From positions 1 to 37,662 of the forward strand of contig NZ_MATO01000018.1 of assembly GCF_001700325.1 (NCBI RefSeq): a DNA stretch of 37,662 nt, written 5' to 3'. This document shows, piece by piece, positions 25,939 through 37,070 of this stretch. How positions within the stretch are numbered: the stretch's first letter is position 1; each line of letters opens with the position of its first letter. This DNA is from Caryophanon latum. GTDB taxonomy: Bacteria > Bacillota > Bacilli > Bacillales_A > Planococcaceae. The notes under the pieces were generated by a model. The model made no database searches, was not told where the DNA came from, and was given only the letters and a program-made list of their open reading frames with translations. The position numbers and the translations under genes were made by a program.

Positions 25939-27948
25939 ATGAATCGAATTTTTCGATATACGATATTTTATTTACTAATTTTCTTAGTGATCATCGGTAT
26001 TTTTGGCACGTTCAACGGCAATGGTAACCCAACCGAGGAGCTGTCGTATCACGAATTTCTAGAAGCCTTAGACAATGGAGAGATCACTGAAGCGAAAATT
26101 CAGCCTGATCAATCAGTTTACATTGTTACGGGCACGTTAGAAGGCGCAGAAGAAGGCGAAACGTTTATTGCTAACTTACCGCGTGATAACCAATCGTTAA
26201 TGACACGTATTGATGAAGCGGAAGCACAAAGCTCAACAATTAATTTCGTACCTGCACCAGAAACAAGTGGATGGATTACATTCTTCACAGGCATTATGCC
26301 ATTCATCATTATTATGGTGTTATTCTTCTTCTTATTAAGCCAATCACAAGGTGGCGGTAACCGCGTGATGAACTTTGGTAAAAGTAAGGCGAAGTTATAC
26401 GACGATCAAAAGAAGAAAGTGCGCTTTAACGACGTAGCGGGGGCAGACGAAGAGAAAGCCGAGCTAGTTGAAGTAGTAGATTTCTTAAAGGATCACCGTA
26501 AATTTACAGAAATCGGTGCTCGTATTCCAAAAGGTATTTTACTTGTTGGTCCTCCGGGTACTGGTAAAACATTACTTGCACGTGCTGTTGCTGGTGAAGC
26601 AGGCGTACCATTCTTCTCGATTTCAGGTTCTGACTTCGTGGAAATGTTCGTCGGTGTCGGTGCATCTCGTGTACGTGACTTATTTGAAAACGCGAAGAAA
26701 AACGCTCCATGTATTATTTTCATCGATGAGATTGATGCAGTAGGTCGTCAGCGTGGCGCAGGTTTAGGCGGCGGTCACGATGAGCGTGAGCAAACGTTAA
26801 ACCAATTATTAGTTGAAATGGATGGCTTCGGTGCAAACGAAGGTATTATTATCGTCGCTGCAACAAACCGCCCAGACATTTTAGACCCTGCATTATTACG
26901 TCCAGGTCGTTTTGACCGTCAAATTACGGTTGGTCGTCCGGATGTAAAAGGTCGTGAAGCGGTACTTCAAGTGCATGCTCGCAACAAGCCTTTAGATGAA
27001 GCGGTAGATTTAAATGCTATTGCACAGCGTACACCAGGATTCTCAGGTGCTGATTTAGAAAACTTACTGAACGAAGCAGCACTTGTAGCGGCACGTCGCG
27101 GTAAAAAGAAAATCGATATGACCGACATTGATGAAGCAACAGACCGTGTAATTGCAGGTCCTGCGAAAACGAGCCGCGTCATTTCGAAAAAAGAGCGCAA
27201 CATTGTAGCGTTCCATGAAGCAGGTCACGTTGTTGTCGGTTTAACACTTGACGAAGCGGAAAAAGTACACAAAGTAACAATCGTTCCACGTGGACAAGCT
27301 GGTGGTTATGCGGTAATGCTTCCAAAAGAAGACCGTTACTTCATGACGAAGCCAGAGTTACTTGATAAAATTGCTGGCTTACTAGGAGGTCGTGTAGCAG
27401 AAGATATCGTCTTTGGCGAAGTATCAACTGGTGCGCATAACGACTTCCAGCGTGCGACAGGTATTGCGCGTTCAATGGTAACAGAATACGGAATGAGCGA
27501 TAAGCTTGGACCGATGCAATTTGGTGCAAACTCAGGCGGTAACGTGTTCTTAGGACGCGACTTTAACTCAGAGCAAAACTACTCTGATTCAATCGCTTAT
27601 GAAATCGACAAAGAAATGCAAGCAATCATTGTTGAGCAATATGAGCGCACGAAACAAATTTTGACAGAGAAACGCGATTTATTAAACTTAATCGCTACGA
27701 CGCTGTTAGAAGTTGAAACATTAGATGCACAGCAAATTGAGCATTTACGCGACCACGGTACGTTACCGGATCGTCCAGTTGCTTCATTAGAAAAACTAGA
27801 AACGACTACAGAGCAAGTGCATGTAGAAACAGCTGGTACACCTTCTCTTGAAAAGCAGTTAACAGGCGAAGCGGACGTAACGACAGGTGACCTTCCAAAA
27901 GAGGGCAATGTAGATGACCAATTCGGTGATATGAACGAAAAACGCTAA
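25939..27948 (+). CDS. ftsH: ATP-dependent zinc metalloprotease FtsH
   Basis: FtsH is a membrane-bound hexameric AAA+ protease for quality control and turnover of regulators. The protein has 669 residues. Two membrane helices (about 8-25 and 113-135) flank an extracellular domain. The AAA domain has Walker A GPPGTGKT (204-211), Walker [14 protein letters not shown] and the second region of homology ([11 protein letters not shown]). The zinc site is HEAGH (426-430). The C-terminus carries about 30 more residues than the 637-residue B. subtilis protein, acidic and probably disordered. ATG 25939 follows GAGGAGG at 25926-25932; an upstream in-frame start at 25876 has no such site. Confidence 0.96.
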   Translation: MNRIFRYTIFYLLIFLVIIGIFGTFNGNGNPTEELSYHEFLEALDNGEITEAKIQPDQSVYIVTGTLEGAEEGETFIANLPRDNQSLMTRIDEAEAQSSTINFVPAPETSGWITFFTGIMPFIIIMVLFFFLLSQSQGGGNRVMNFGKSKAKLYDDQKKKVRFNDVAGADEEKAELVEVVDFLKDHRKFTEIGARIPKGILLVGPPGTGKTLLARAVAGEAGVPFFSISGSDFVEMFVGVGASRVRDLFENAKKNAPCIIFIDEIDAVGRQRGAGLGGGHDEREQTLNQLLVEMDGFGANEGIIIVAATNRPDILDPALLRPGRFDRQITVGRPDVKGREAVLQVHARNKPLDEAVDLNAIAQRTPGFSGADLENLLNEAALVAARRGKKKIDMTDIDEATDRVIAGPAKTSRVISKKERNIVAFHEAGHVVVGLTLDEAEKVHKVTIVPRGQAGGYAVMLPKEDRYFMTKPELLDKIAGLLGGRVAEDIVFGEVSTGAHNDFQRATGIARSMVTEYGMSDKLGPMQFGANSGGNVFLGRDFNSEQNYSDSIAYEIDKEMQAIIVEQYERTKQILTEKRDLLNLIATTLLEVETLDAQQIEHLRDHGTLPDRPVASLEKLETTTEQVHVETAGTPSLEKQLTGEADVTTGDLPKEGNVDDQFGDMNEKR

Positions 27949-27960
27949 ACGCGTATGACG

Positions 27961-27993
27961 AAGCTGTCCAAGCATTCACTTGGGCAGCTTTTG
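27961..27993 (+). terminator. Intrinsic terminator after ftsH
   Basis: AAGCTGTCCAAG (27961-27972) pairs with CTTGGGCAGCTT (27979-27990) with one G-T pair, followed by a short T run. Confidence 0.82.
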
Positions 27994-28002
27994 TTGTATA
28001 TA

Positions 28003-28157
28003 GACGGTCATTAAGGTTTATAACGATAGTAGGCTCGAAGTAAGAGGACTCTAGCGGGAAAAGCGAAAATTCTTTTTGCGACGAGTACTCGCGAAAGCAT
28101 GAGCGTGACATGAAAGGCTCGCGTCACGTCCTCCTTCATGTGAAGATCAACATAACA
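28003..28157 (+). repeat. Dispersed repeat, copy L (J type)
   Basis: It begins GACGGTCATTAAGG after TATATA, as copy J does on its left side, and contains GAGGACTCTAGCGGG, AGCGAAAATTCTTTTTGC, GACGAGTACTCGCGAAAGC and GAGCGTGACATGAAAGGCTC, in the same order as copy J. The right end is degenerate (CTTCATGTGAAGATCAACATAAC), so the stated end is approximate. It fills the gap between the ftsH terminator and coaX. Confidence 0.7.
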
Positions 28158-28220
28158 AAACAATAAGGTTGCTCGCTAAACGTAATGCGAGCTACGACTG
28201 GAATATAAGGAGGTTGTGAC

Positions 28221-28994
28221 ATGATTTTAACGATGGACGTTGGCAATTCCCACATCGTCGTTGGTGTATTTGAGCAGGAGAAATTACGCTACAAATGGTC
28301 GATGGAAACGGTACAGAAAAAAACAATCGATGAGTATGCGATGCAGTTGCATGCATTTTTCCAATTTGAGAAGCTACAGTTTCAGCAAATCGAAGGCATC
28401 ATCATTTGCTCGGTCGTACCGTCGATGATGTATACGTTCGAGCAAATGTGCGTGCGTTACTTTCATCAAAAGCCATTAGTCGTTGGACCAGGTGTAAAAA
28501 CAGGGCTAAACATTAAATACGAAAATCAACGTGAAGTCGGAGCAGATCGAATCGTTAATGCGATTAGCGCGCTCAAGCAGTACGGTGGTCAGCCAATTAT
28601 CGTCGTTGATTTTGGCACAGCAACGACGTATTGCTTTTTAAATGAGCGTGGTGAATACTTAGGTGGAGCAATTGCGCCGGGCTTACACATTTCAACAGAG
28701 GCGCTGTACGCACAAACGGCAAAGTTGCCGCATATTGAAATTACGACGCCGCCAAACGTCATCGGACGCAACACCGTTCATGCGATGCAATCAGGCATTG
28801 TATTTGGTTGGATTGGGCAAGTAGAAGGAATTGTTAATCGTATGAAGGAACAAAGTGAAGTGGAGCCATTTGTCGTTGCAACTGGTAGTATGGCATCGTT
28901 CATTGCGAATGCGACGACCGCAATCGACATAGTGGACGAAAATTTAACGTTAAAAGGGCTTCATCTTCTATATAAACGCAATTATGAGAAGTAA
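28221..28994 (+). CDS. coaX: Type III pantothenate kinase
   Basis: CoaX phosphorylates pantothenate, the first step of coenzyme A synthesis; type III enzymes need a monovalent cation and are not inhibited by CoA. The 257-residue protein has the ASKHA-fold phosphate-1 motif [12 protein letters not shown] near the N-terminus, [20 protein letters not shown] with the conserved aspartate, and VDFGTATTY with the phosphate-2 motif. AAGGAGG precedes ATG 28221. The order ftsH-coaX-hslO-foldase-cysK is that of B. subtilis. Confidence 0.95.
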   Translation: MILTMDVGNSHIVVGVFEQEKLRYKWSMETVQKKTIDEYAMQLHAFFQFEKLQFQQIEGIIICSVVPSMMYTFEQMCVRYFHQKPLVVGPGVKTGLNIKYENQREVGADRIVNAISALKQYGGQPIIVVDFGTATTYCFLNERGEYLGGAIAPGLHISTEALYAQTAKLPHIEITTPPNVIGRNTVHAMQSGIVFGWIGQVEGIVNRMKEQSEVEPFVVATGSMASFIANATTAIDIVDENLTLKGLHLLYKRNYEK

Positions 28995-29005
28995 TATTTC
29001 TTTTA

Positions 29006-29046
29006 ACGAAAAACGTTCTGTATTATCATTTAGATGATACGTTTTA
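29006..29046 (+). terminator. Possible weak terminator after coaX
   Basis: AAAACG ... TATCAT-TTAG-ATGATA ... CGTTTT can fold into a hairpin with an internal loop. The T run is short, so partial read-through into hslO is likely. Confidence 0.4.
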
Positions 29047-29082
29047 CGATCAAAATGAAAGCAAGAGAAAAGAGGATTTAAT

Positions 29083-29967
29083 ATGAGTGATTATTTAGTA
29101 AGGGCAATTGGCTTCAACGGTCAAGTGCGTGCGTTTGCCGTGCGTTCTACTGAAACGGTAGCAGAAGCACAACGCCGCCATAATACGTGGCCGATCGTAT
29201 CAGCGGCGCTAGGTCGTTCAATAACAGCAACAGTGATGATGGGTGCAATGTTAAAAGGTGACGATAAAATTACAGTGAAAATCGAAGGCGATGGTCCAAC
29301 TGGTCCGCTAATTATTGATGCGGATGCAAAAGGGGACGTACGTGGCTATGTAACGAACCCGCACGTACACTTCGAGTTAAATGAGCAAGGCAAGCTAGAT
29401 GTGCGTCGTGCAGTCGGAACAGCAGGTACGTTAACGATCGTAAAAGATTTAGGTATGCGCGATATGTTCTCAGGGCAAACACCAATCGTATCAGGGGAGA
29501 TCGCAGAAGACTTCACATATTATTTCGCAACGAGCGAGCAAGTGCCGTCATCAGTTGGCTTAGGTGTACTTGTAAATCCAGATAATACAGTGCTTGCGGC
29601 AGGAGGTTTCATTTTACAGCTAATGCCTGGGTGTGAGGACGAAACGATTACAGCGATCGAGCAGCATTTAGTGACGATTGAGCCGGTGTCAAAAATGATT
29701 GAAAAAGGTTATACGCCAGAGCAAATTTTAGAGGCAGTATTAGGCGAAGAAGGGCAAGTTGAAGTATTAAGTAAAATGCCAGTGCAGTTCCAGTGTCAAT
29801 GTTCAAAAGAGCGTTTCGGTGCAGCAATTATCGGTTTAGGTGTTGGTGAAATTCAGCAAATGATTGATGAAGATGGGCAGGCAGAGGCACATTGTCATTT
29901 CTGTGAAGAGAAGTACATGTTTTCAAAGCAGGAACTTGAAGGGTTAATTCAAGAAATCAATGGCTAA
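29083..29967 (+). CDS. hslO: Redox-regulated chaperone Hsp33
   Basis: Hsp33 is a cytoplasmic holdase switched on by oxidation: four cysteines hold zinc when reduced and form disulfides under oxidative stress. The 294-residue product keeps all four, C238 and C240 (QCQCSKE) and C271 and C274 (HCHFCEE). The N-terminal substrate-binding domain shows [23 protein letters not shown] and [24 protein letters not shown] precedes ATG 29083. The last 8 bp overlap the next gene, so the chaperone and the foldase are translationally coupled. Confidence 0.95.
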   Translation: MSDYLVRAIGFNGQVRAFAVRSTETVAEAQRRHNTWPIVSAALGRSITATVMMGAMLKGDDKITVKIEGDGPTGPLIIDADAKGDVRGYVTNPHVHFELNEQGKLDVRRAVGTAGTLTIVKDLGMRDMFSGQTPIVSGEIAEDFTYYFATSEQVPSSVGLGVLVNPDNTVLAAGGFILQLMPGCEDETITAIEQHLVTIEPVSKMIEKGYTPEQILEAVLGEEGQVEVLSKMPVQFQCQCSKERFGAAIIGLGVGEIQQMIDEDGQAEAHCHFCEEKYMFSKQELEGLIQEING

Positions 29968-30913
29968 GCCAAACAATAAACAAACACCACCGAAAAAATC
30001 ATTATCTGATCTTCGCATGAAGGCAAAACCTGCACTTGCAATTATTAGTTGTTTATTTTTAGGGAATATTATTTGGTTTGTTGCCTGGCTTTTTGCGCTA
30101 GGTGATGATTCAATCGAGACGATGAATAAAGAATCGGTTGCAACCGTTGCAGAGGAGCATATTACGCGCCAAGAATGGTTAACGGCAATGGAACAGCGCT
30201 ACGGTAAAGAAGTGTTACAAACGTTAGTGAGTGAGCGCGTTATGTTAGAGGCAGCAAAGAAAAATAATATTACTGTGTCTGATGAGGAAATTGACATTGA
30301 GCTTGCGTTAATGCGTACGGTCAAAGATTCGACGGATACAACGATTCAATCGCTTTCAGATAAAGAGCTACGAGAGTACATTCGCACGCAGCTCATTTTA
30401 GAAAAAGTATTAACGTATGATGTTGTCATTAATGATGAGGACATCAAAAACTATTATGAAGAAAATAAAGCAATTTACGACGTGCCAACTGCTTATCGTA
30501 CGAGCATTATCGTATCAGAAACAGAAGAGGAAGCAGAAGAAGTTGTGAAGGAGCTTGAGGACGGCTCTGAATTTGGCGTATTAGCCCGCGAGCGTTCACT
30601 TGACCGCATATCAGCTTCTTTAGATGGTGACTTAGGTTACGTAACAGGCAGTGTAGAAGAGCAAGACCCAGCTATTATTAAAGCTGCTAAAAAGGTGAAA
30701 GAAAATGAAGTAAGTGATGTGTTTGAGTTACAAGATGGTCACTTCGCTGTTATTTATGTTAGTGAAATTCAAAAAGGGCATTCATTTAAGCTAAAAGACG
30801 TGAAGGAAAATATTAAGCGTACGCTTGCTTTAGAACAGCTACCGATGTCAGTATATCCAGAAACGTTTTGGGATGAATTTGATGCTACATGGTTTTACGG
30901 AGATGCAAAGTAA
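29960..30913 (+). CDS. yacD: Membrane-anchored PpiC-type peptidyl-prolyl isomerase (YacD/PrsA-like)
   Basis: This 317-residue foldase-like protein has a basic cytoplasmic N-terminus, one membrane helix (about 25-45) without a lipobox cysteine, a SurA-like N-terminal region (about 60-160, [33 protein letters not shown]) and a parvulin domain (about 175-275, with [20 protein letters not shown]). It is expected to act on the outer face of the membrane in folding of secreted proteins. Unlike PrsA it is not a lipoprotein. ATG 29960 lies inside the hslO end (8-bp overlap). The assignment to yacD rests on position and domain layout; the true substrates are unknown. Confidence 0.88.
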   Translation: MAKPNNKQTPPKKSLSDLRMKAKPALAIISCLFLGNIIWFVAWLFALGDDSIETMNKESVATVAEEHITRQEWLTAMEQRYGKEVLQTLVSERVMLEAAKKNNITVSDEEIDIELALMRTVKDSTDTTIQSLSDKELREYIRTQLILEKVLTYDVVINDEDIKNYYEENKAIYDVPTAYRTSIIVSETEEEAEEVVKELEDGSEFGVLARERSLDRISASLDGDLGYVTGSVEEQDPAIIKAAKKVKENEVSDVFELQDGHFAVIYVSEIQKGHSFKLKDVKENIKRTLALEQLPMSVYPETFWDEFDATWFYGDAK

Positions 30914-30924
30914 CAGTCGTGGCG

Positions 30925-30957
30925 GAGTGGAGAGTGAACATATTCTCCACTCTTTCT
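30925..30957 (+). terminator. Intrinsic terminator after the foldase gene
   Basis: GAGTGGAGA (30925-30933) pairs with TCTCCACTC (30944-30952), followed by TTTCTT. Confidence 0.78.
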
Positions 30958-30987
30958 TACATTTGTGAAGTATACAGAAAATTAAGA

Positions 30988-31016
30988 TTGACATTACATA
31001 TCGTAGTTGATACACT
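30988..31016 (+). promoter_or_regulatory. Sigma-A promoter of cysK
   Basis: TTGACA (30988-30993), a 17-bp spacer and TACACT (31011-31016), with TGA in front giving an extended -10. I could not identify a CymR site or a T-box. Confidence 0.75.
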
Positions 31017-31065
31017 AAGTTCAACAAAACCTACAAACAAACTAGGGATTAGGAGTGACGACGAA

Positions 31066-31995
31066 ATGAGCAAATTAGCAAATTCAGTAGCAGATTTAGT
31101 TGGAAATACACCAATCGTAAAATTACAAAACGCAACAGGTGAAAACGAGGGGAACGTTTACGTAAAACTTGAGTTCTTCAACCCAGGTTCGTCAGTAAAA
31201 GACCGTTTAGCTTTAGCGATGATCGAAGCAGCAGAAAAAGATGGCACATTAAAGCCAGGTGGCACAATTATCGAGCCAACTTCAGGTAACACAGGTATCG
31301 GTTTAGCGATGATCGCAGCAGCAAAAGGATACCGCGCCATTTTAGTAATGCCTGAAACGATGTCTTTAGAGCGTCGCAACTTATTACGTGCATACGGAGC
31401 GGAGTTAGTATTAACACCAGGTCCAGAAGGTATGAAAGGTGCAATCGCAAAAGCGGAAACGTTAGCAGCTGAAAATGGCTACTTATTACCACAGCAATTC
31501 AAAAACGCAGCAAACGCGGAAATTCACCGTTTAACGACTGGTCCAGAAATCGTTTCTGCATTCGAAGGTTTAAAATTAGATGCATTCGTAGCAGGTATTG
31601 GCACAGGCGGTACAATTACAGGTGCAGGTGAAGTGTTAAAAGCAAACTTCCCAGGCATCGAAATTATTGCAGTTGAGCCAAAAGATTCTCCAGTGCTTTC
31701 TGGCGGTAACCCAGGACCACATAAAATTCAAGGTATCGGTGCTGGTTTCGTGCCAGACGTATTAGATACGACAGTTTACTCTTCTGTATTTACAGTAGAA
31801 AACGAAACAGCATTCGAAGTAGCGCGTAAAGTAGCTCGTGAAGAAGGTATTCTAGTTGGTATTTCTTCAGGTGCAGCAATTCACGCAGCGATCGAAACAG
31901 CAAAACGTTTAGGTGCAGGCGCTAACGTATTAGCAGTTGTACCATCAAACGGTGAGCGTTACTTATCAACTCCTTTATACCAATTTGAAGACTAA
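31066..31995 (+). CDS. cysK: Cysteine synthase A (O-acetylserine sulfhydrylase)
   Basis: CysK makes cysteine from O-acetylserine and sulfide. The 309-residue PLP enzyme has the Schiff-base lysine K45 in NPGSSVKDR, the substrate loop [10 protein letters not shown] (72-81) and the phosphate-binding [13 protein letters not shown]. The start is ATG 31066 with AGGAG at 31051-31055; the frame is open upstream to 30889, but the promoter and terminator lie there. Codon use is strongly biased (TTA, GTA, GCA), as in prs and lysS, suggesting high expression. The pabB-pabA-pabC genes that follow cysK in B. subtilis are absent. Confidence 0.96.
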   Translation: MSKLANSVADLVGNTPIVKLQNATGENEGNVYVKLEFFNPGSSVKDRLALAMIEAAEKDGTLKPGGTIIEPTSGNTGIGLAMIAAAKGYRAILVMPETMSLERRNLLRAYGAELVLTPGPEGMKGAIAKAETLAAENGYLLPQQFKNAANAEIHRLTTGPEIVSAFEGLKLDAFVAGIGTGGTITGAGEVLKANFPGIEIIAVEPKDSPVLSGGNPGPHKIQGIGAGFVPDVLDTTVYSSVFTVENETAFEVARKVAREEGILVGISSGAAIHAAIETAKRLGAGANVLAVVPSNGERYLSTPLYQFED

Positions 31996-32007
31996 TTCAA
32001 ATAATAC

Positions 32008-32051
32008 AGATGGCAATCGAAGCGACTTCGTTTCGATTGCCGTCTTTTTTT
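32008..32051 (+). terminator. Intrinsic terminator after cysK
   Basis: AGATGGCAATCGAA (from 32009) pairs with TTCGATTGCCGTCT, ending in a run of T at 32045-32051. Confidence 0.88.
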
Positions 32052-32077
32052 GTGCCTTTTTCGTTTAAGTTGAATGT

Positions 32078-32370
32078 CAAGCATGTTCATACACGATTCA
32101 GCTGGCAGTGCGTGGTTTGCGGCTCGCGGTGCTTCTGCGGTTACTCGTCGCAGAAGTCCTGGGGCGTGGAGGCTAACACGATGTTAGTCGTGAAGGTGAT
32201 GAACACATGGACGTGGCGTGTATCACCTTCCTCGAGCCTCCTCGCTGTCGGGTCTTATCCCTAAAGAGTCTCGCTGCACGCGCTCTGCTACGACAGTACC
32301 GCATTGATTGTGTTTTTACGATTAAACTCAAGCGATCTAACTGTCCAAAGATGGCTAATCAATACACCTG
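32078..32370 (-). repeat. Dispersed repeat, copy M, full-length long type in reverse
   Basis: The 293-bp element aligns with copy C over its whole length on the minus strand. The ends are CAAGCATGTTCATAC (left) and TGGCTAATCAATACACCTG (right). The flanking 9-mers GTTGAATGT (32069-32077) and TTTGAAAGT (32371-32379) match at seven of nine positions. Inside are the perfect stems GAAGGTGAT (32192-32200)/ATCACCTTC (32222-32230) and CTTCTGCG (32132-32139)/CGCAGAAG (32149-32156). It occupies the place of the pab genes. Confidence 0.85.
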
Positions 32371-32392
32371 TTTGAAAGTAGCGCGCAACGAG

Positions 32393-32422
32393 TTCAAAGT
32401 AAGCGGACAGCATTCGTACAAT
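32393..32422 (+). promoter_or_regulatory. Possible sigma-A promoter of the fol operon
   Basis: TTCAAA (32393-32398), an 18-bp spacer and TACAAT (32417-32422). The match is moderate; it lies just outside repeat M. Confidence 0.45.
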
Positions 32423-32464
32423 TTGTTATGATAAACGTTGATAACGTAACGAGGGAGAGGCAGC

Positions 32465-33331
32465 ATGAACTTACAACATTACAAGCCACTAACAATTAAC
32501 GGCGTAACGCTCGATTTTTCACGTGAAACATTTGTGATGGGCATTTTAAATGTGACGCCGGATTCATTTTCAGATGGCGGGCAATTTAACACGTTCGAAG
32601 CGGCAATTGCACAGGCAAAAAAGATGGTAGCAGACGGTGCGGAAATTATCGATGTCGGTGGCGAATCGACGCGACCAGGCTATACACGCATTTCCGATGA
32701 GGAAGAAATTGCACGCATTACACCGGTCATTAAAGCAATCGTGCGCGACATTCCGAACGTTATTGTTTCTGTCGATACGTACAAATCACACGTTGCAAAA
32801 GCAGCAATCGAAGCGGGCGCACATATGATCAATGATATTTGGGGAGCGAAGGCAGACCCGAACATGGCGAAAGTTGCTGCGGATAAAAACGTGCCGATTA
32901 TTTTAATGCATAACCGGAATGACGAAAACTATCGCGATTATTGGGAAGACTTTTTAGCGGATATAAACGACAGCATTCGCATTGTTAAAGAAGCAGGGGT
33001 GCCGGATGAGCATATTTTTCTTGACCCTGGCATTGGCTTCGTGAAAAATTTACAGCAATCGATCGAGACGATGCAAAAGTTGTCACAGCTCACAGCACTT
33101 GGCTATCCGGTGTTGCTGGCGACGTCACGCAAACGATTAATCGGTGCAGTGCTTGACTTACCGGTAGAGGAGCGACTAGAAGGTACGCTTGCGACATGTG
33201 CGTTCGGTGTGCAGAGCGGCTGTCATATGATGCGTGTGCACGATGTGAAAGAAACAGTTCGCACTGTAAAAATGATGGACGCGCTCGTTGGGAAATTGAC
33301 GGTAGACGGCGAGCTACCATCACGACATTAA
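32465..33331 (+). CDS. folP: Dihydropteroate synthase
   Basis: FolP joins p-aminobenzoate to hydroxymethyl-dihydropterin pyrophosphate in folate synthesis; it is the sulfonamide target. The 288-residue TIM-barrel protein shows LNVTPDSFSDGG (28-39), the ESTRPG loop (67-72), DVNDIWGAK-like INDIWGAK, DPGIGF and ATSRKR. GAGGGAGAGG precedes ATG 32465. It leads a compact folP-folB-folK operon. PABA synthesis genes are not beside it as they are in B. subtilis, so PABA must come from genes elsewhere or from outside. Confidence 0.96.
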   Translation: MNLQHYKPLTINGVTLDFSRETFVMGILNVTPDSFSDGGQFNTFEAAIAQAKKMVADGAEIIDVGGESTRPGYTRISDEEEIARITPVIKAIVRDIPNVIVSVDTYKSHVAKAAIEAGAHMINDIWGAKADPNMAKVAADKNVPIILMHNRNDENYRDYWEDFLADINDSIRIVKEAGVPDEHIFLDPGIGFVKNLQQSIETMQKLSQLTALGYPVLLATSRKRLIGAVLDLPVEERLEGTLATCAFGVQSGCHMMRVHDVKETVRTVKMMDALVGKLTVDGELPSRH

Positions 33332-33344
33332 AGGAGGAACAACA

Positions 33345-33713
33345 ATGGATTACATTCATGTACGCGATATGCAGTTTTACGGCTATCACGGAGTTTTAAT
33401 AGAAGAGACACGTTTAGGGCAACGATTCCGCGCAACTGTGTCACTTGCAGTAAACATTGAAGAAGCAGGCAAGACGGACGATTTAAATAAAACGGTAAGC
33501 TACGTCGGTGTGTACGAGCTATGCAAAGAAATTATTGAAGGGACGCCGTATAAGCTCATTGAAGCGGTTGCCGAAACGATTGCGACGCGCATTTTAGCAG
33601 ACTACGAAGGGCAAGTGTTCGGCTGTCGCGTCGAAATCATCAAACCAGACCCACCAATTCCAGGGCATTACAAAGAAGTAGCAGTTGAAATTACGCGAGG
33701 GCAATTCGTATGA
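33345..33713 (+). CDS. folB: Dihydroneopterin aldolase
   Basis: FolB cleaves dihydroneopterin to hydroxymethyl-dihydropterin and glycolaldehyde, two steps before folP. The 122-residue protein is of tunnelling-fold type: MQFYGYHGVLIEE with the conserved Tyr and His near the N-terminus, LIEAVAETIA with the pterin-anchoring glutamate, and the C-terminal IKPDPPIPGHYKEVAVEI with the catalytic lysine. AAAGGAGG precedes ATG 33345, 13 bp after folP. Its stop overlaps the folK start in ATGA, giving coupled translation. Confidence 0.95.
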   Translation: MDYIHVRDMQFYGYHGVLIEETRLGQRFRATVSLAVNIEEAGKTDDLNKTVSYVGVYELCKEIIEGTPYKLIEAVAETIATRILADYEGQVFGCRVEIIKPDPPIPGHYKEVAVEITRGQFV

Positions 33714-34225
33714 ACGTAGCATATTTATCGATTGGAACGAATTTAGGAGAGCGCGAGCAAAATTTAGCGCATGCGGTTGCATTATTGCAGCAGCAAGTTG
33801 ATGTGAAAGATGTATCGGCAATTTACGAAACAGCTCCAGTTGGCGTGACGGACCAACCATCATTTTTAAACATTTGCGTAAAGCTTGAGACAGATAAGGA
33901 CGCACAGCAATTGCTGGATGTATGCCAATTTGTTGAGCAGGAGCTTGGGCGCGTTCGCTTATATCGCTGGGGTCCTCGAAGCATCGACCTTGACATTTTA
34001 TTGTTTAATCACGAAAATATTGAAACAGAGCGCTTAATCGTGCCGCATGAGCGCATGTTTGAGCGTGCATTCGTGCTCGTGCCGCTTGCAGATGTTAGTG
34101 ACGGTGATACACCGCAATTACAGCAAGCCGCACAGCTACTGACGCAGATGGATTTACAGCAAGAAGGTATTGTGAAATGGGCGGAGCAAGTGAGCGTTTC
34201 ACAATTTGTACAAGACGTGCAATAA
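33710..34225 (+). CDS. folK: Hydroxymethyl-dihydropterin pyrophosphokinase
   Basis: FolK transfers pyrophosphate from ATP to hydroxymethyl-dihydropterin, the substrate of FolP. The 171-residue product has SIGTNLGEREQNL at the N-terminus, ETAPVGVTDQPSFLN, and the signature RWGPRSIDLDI (86-96) with the two metal-binding aspartates, then PHERMFERAFVLVPL. The start overlaps the folB stop by 4 bp. The small DNA-binding gene yazB that follows in B. subtilis is missing; repeat N is found there. Confidence 0.95.
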   Translation: MNVAYLSIGTNLGEREQNLAHAVALLQQQVDVKDVSAIYETAPVGVTDQPSFLNICVKLETDKDAQQLLDVCQFVEQELGRVRLYRWGPRSIDLDILLFNHENIETERLIVPHERMFERAFVLVPLADVSDGDTPQLQQAAQLLTQMDLQQEGIVKWAEQVSVSQFVQDVQ

Positions 34226-34245
34226 TCTTCTTGCTTCTATATAAA

Positions 34246-34382
34246 GTGATGTGTTGATTCGTAGTAGATGTTGCTTTGAGCGAGAGGCGGACTCCAGCGG
34301 GAAAAGCGTGAGCGTGAGACTACAGGCTCACGCCACGCCCGCGGAAAGCCTGCCTCGATGCGAGAAGCATTAACACATATAC
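34246..34382 (+). repeat. Dispersed repeat, copy N
   Basis: The ends GTGATGTGTTGAT and ATTAACACATATAC are imperfect inverted repeats. Between them lies the core in textbook form: GAGGCGGACTCCAGCGGG, AAAAGCGTGAGCGTGAG, CTCACGCCACGCCCGCGG and AAAGCCTGCCTCG, which folds into one long hairpin. No target duplication is visible. Confidence 0.8.
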
Positions 34383-34418
34383 AAGTCGGTGACAACATTC
34401 CGAGGAGGAGCAACAATA

Positions 34419-35459
34419 ATGACGAATGAGCAAAAGCCATTTCAAATTGGCGATATCGTCATGGATAACCGCGTTGTGCTTGCCCCGATGGCAGGTGTAT
34501 GCAACTCGGCATTCCGTTTAACGGTGAAGGAGTTCGGCGCGGGCTTAGTGTACGCTGAAATGATTAGCGACAAAGCGTTAAATACGCGCAACAAAAAAAC
34601 GATGGACATGCTTTACATCGATGAGCGTGAGCATCCGATGACGCTGCAAATTTTCGGCGGCGACAAAGAAAACTTAGTTGAAGCGGCGAAATACGTCGAT
34701 CAATATACGAATGCAGACATTATCGACATCAACATGGGTTGCCCGGTGAACAAAATTATTAAATGCGAAGCCGGTGCACGCTGGCTGCTCGACCCGAATA
34801 AAATTTACGAAATGGTCGCAGCCGTTGTCGATGCGGTGAAAAAGCCAGTTTCAGTAAAAATGCGCATCGGTTGGGACGAAGAGCATGTATTTGCGGTCGA
34901 AAATGCACAAGCAGCAGAGCGCGCGGGCGTATCAGCAATTGCGATGCATGGACGCACGCGTACACAAATGTATGACGGTCATGCGAACTGGGACATTTTA
35001 AAAGAAGTAAAGCAAAACATTAACGTACCATTTATCGCAAATGGCGACGTCGAAACACCACAGGATGCAAAGCGCATTTTAGATCATACCGGTGCAGATG
35101 CGGTCATGATTGGTCGCGCTGCACTAGGCAACCCGTGGATGATGTATCGCACTGTGCGTTATTTAGAAACGGGCGAGCTACTAGAGGAGCCAACTGTACA
35201 AGAAAAAATGAACGTTTGCTTACTTCACTTTGAGCGTTTAAGTGCGTTAAAAGGTGAAAAGATGGCAGTGCGTGAAATGCGTAAGCACGCCTCGTGGTAT
35301 TTAAAGGGCATTCGCGGCAACGGGAAAATTCGTACAGCGATTAACCAAACTGAAACAGGTGCGGACTTTTGTTTACTACTGCGTGGCGTCATTGCCGATG
35401 CAGACGCAGGACGTTTAGAAGGCGAAATTGAGCCGACACGTTCGGTGACACAAGCTTAG
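34419..35459 (+). CDS. dusB: tRNA-dihydrouridine synthase DusB
   Basis: Dus enzymes reduce uridine to dihydrouridine in tRNA with FMN and NADPH. The 346-residue TIM-barrel protein has APMAGV (22-27) at the FMN site, the catalytic cysteine C108 in INMGCPVNK, KMRIGWD, MHGRTRTQMY, NGDV and the phosphate-binding GRAALGNPW. GAGGAGGAG at 34402-34410 lies 8 bp before ATG 34419; the frame is open upstream to 34389, but that start overlaps the end of the preceding gap without a site. It stands directly upstream of lysS as in B. subtilis (yacF). Confidence 0.95.
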   Translation: MTNEQKPFQIGDIVMDNRVVLAPMAGVCNSAFRLTVKEFGAGLVYAEMISDKALNTRNKKTMDMLYIDEREHPMTLQIFGGDKENLVEAAKYVDQYTNADIIDINMGCPVNKIIKCEAGARWLLDPNKIYEMVAAVVDAVKKPVSVKMRIGWDEEHVFAVENAQAAERAGVSAIAMHGRTRTQMYDGHANWDILKEVKQNINVPFIANGDVETPQDAKRILDHTGADAVMIGRAALGNPWMMYRTVRYLETGELLEEPTVQEKMNVCLLHFERLSALKGEKMAVREMRKHASWYLKGIRGNGKIRTAINQTETGADFCLLLRGVIADADAGRLEGEIEPTRSVTQA

Positions 35460-35556
35460 TGAAAACGAGTAATTTGCAATAATTCAATCGAAACAGATGA
35501 ACCGTAGCTAAATTTTGTGTACAATAAACGAATATGAAATCAGGTTTATACAATAA

Positions 35557-37062
<1,506 letters not shown>

Positions 37063-37070
37063 ATACGCTA

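Noticed and set aside
32010-32431. Two plus-strand frames between cysK and folP
   Set aside because: They cover the cysK terminator and repeat M and have no start signals.
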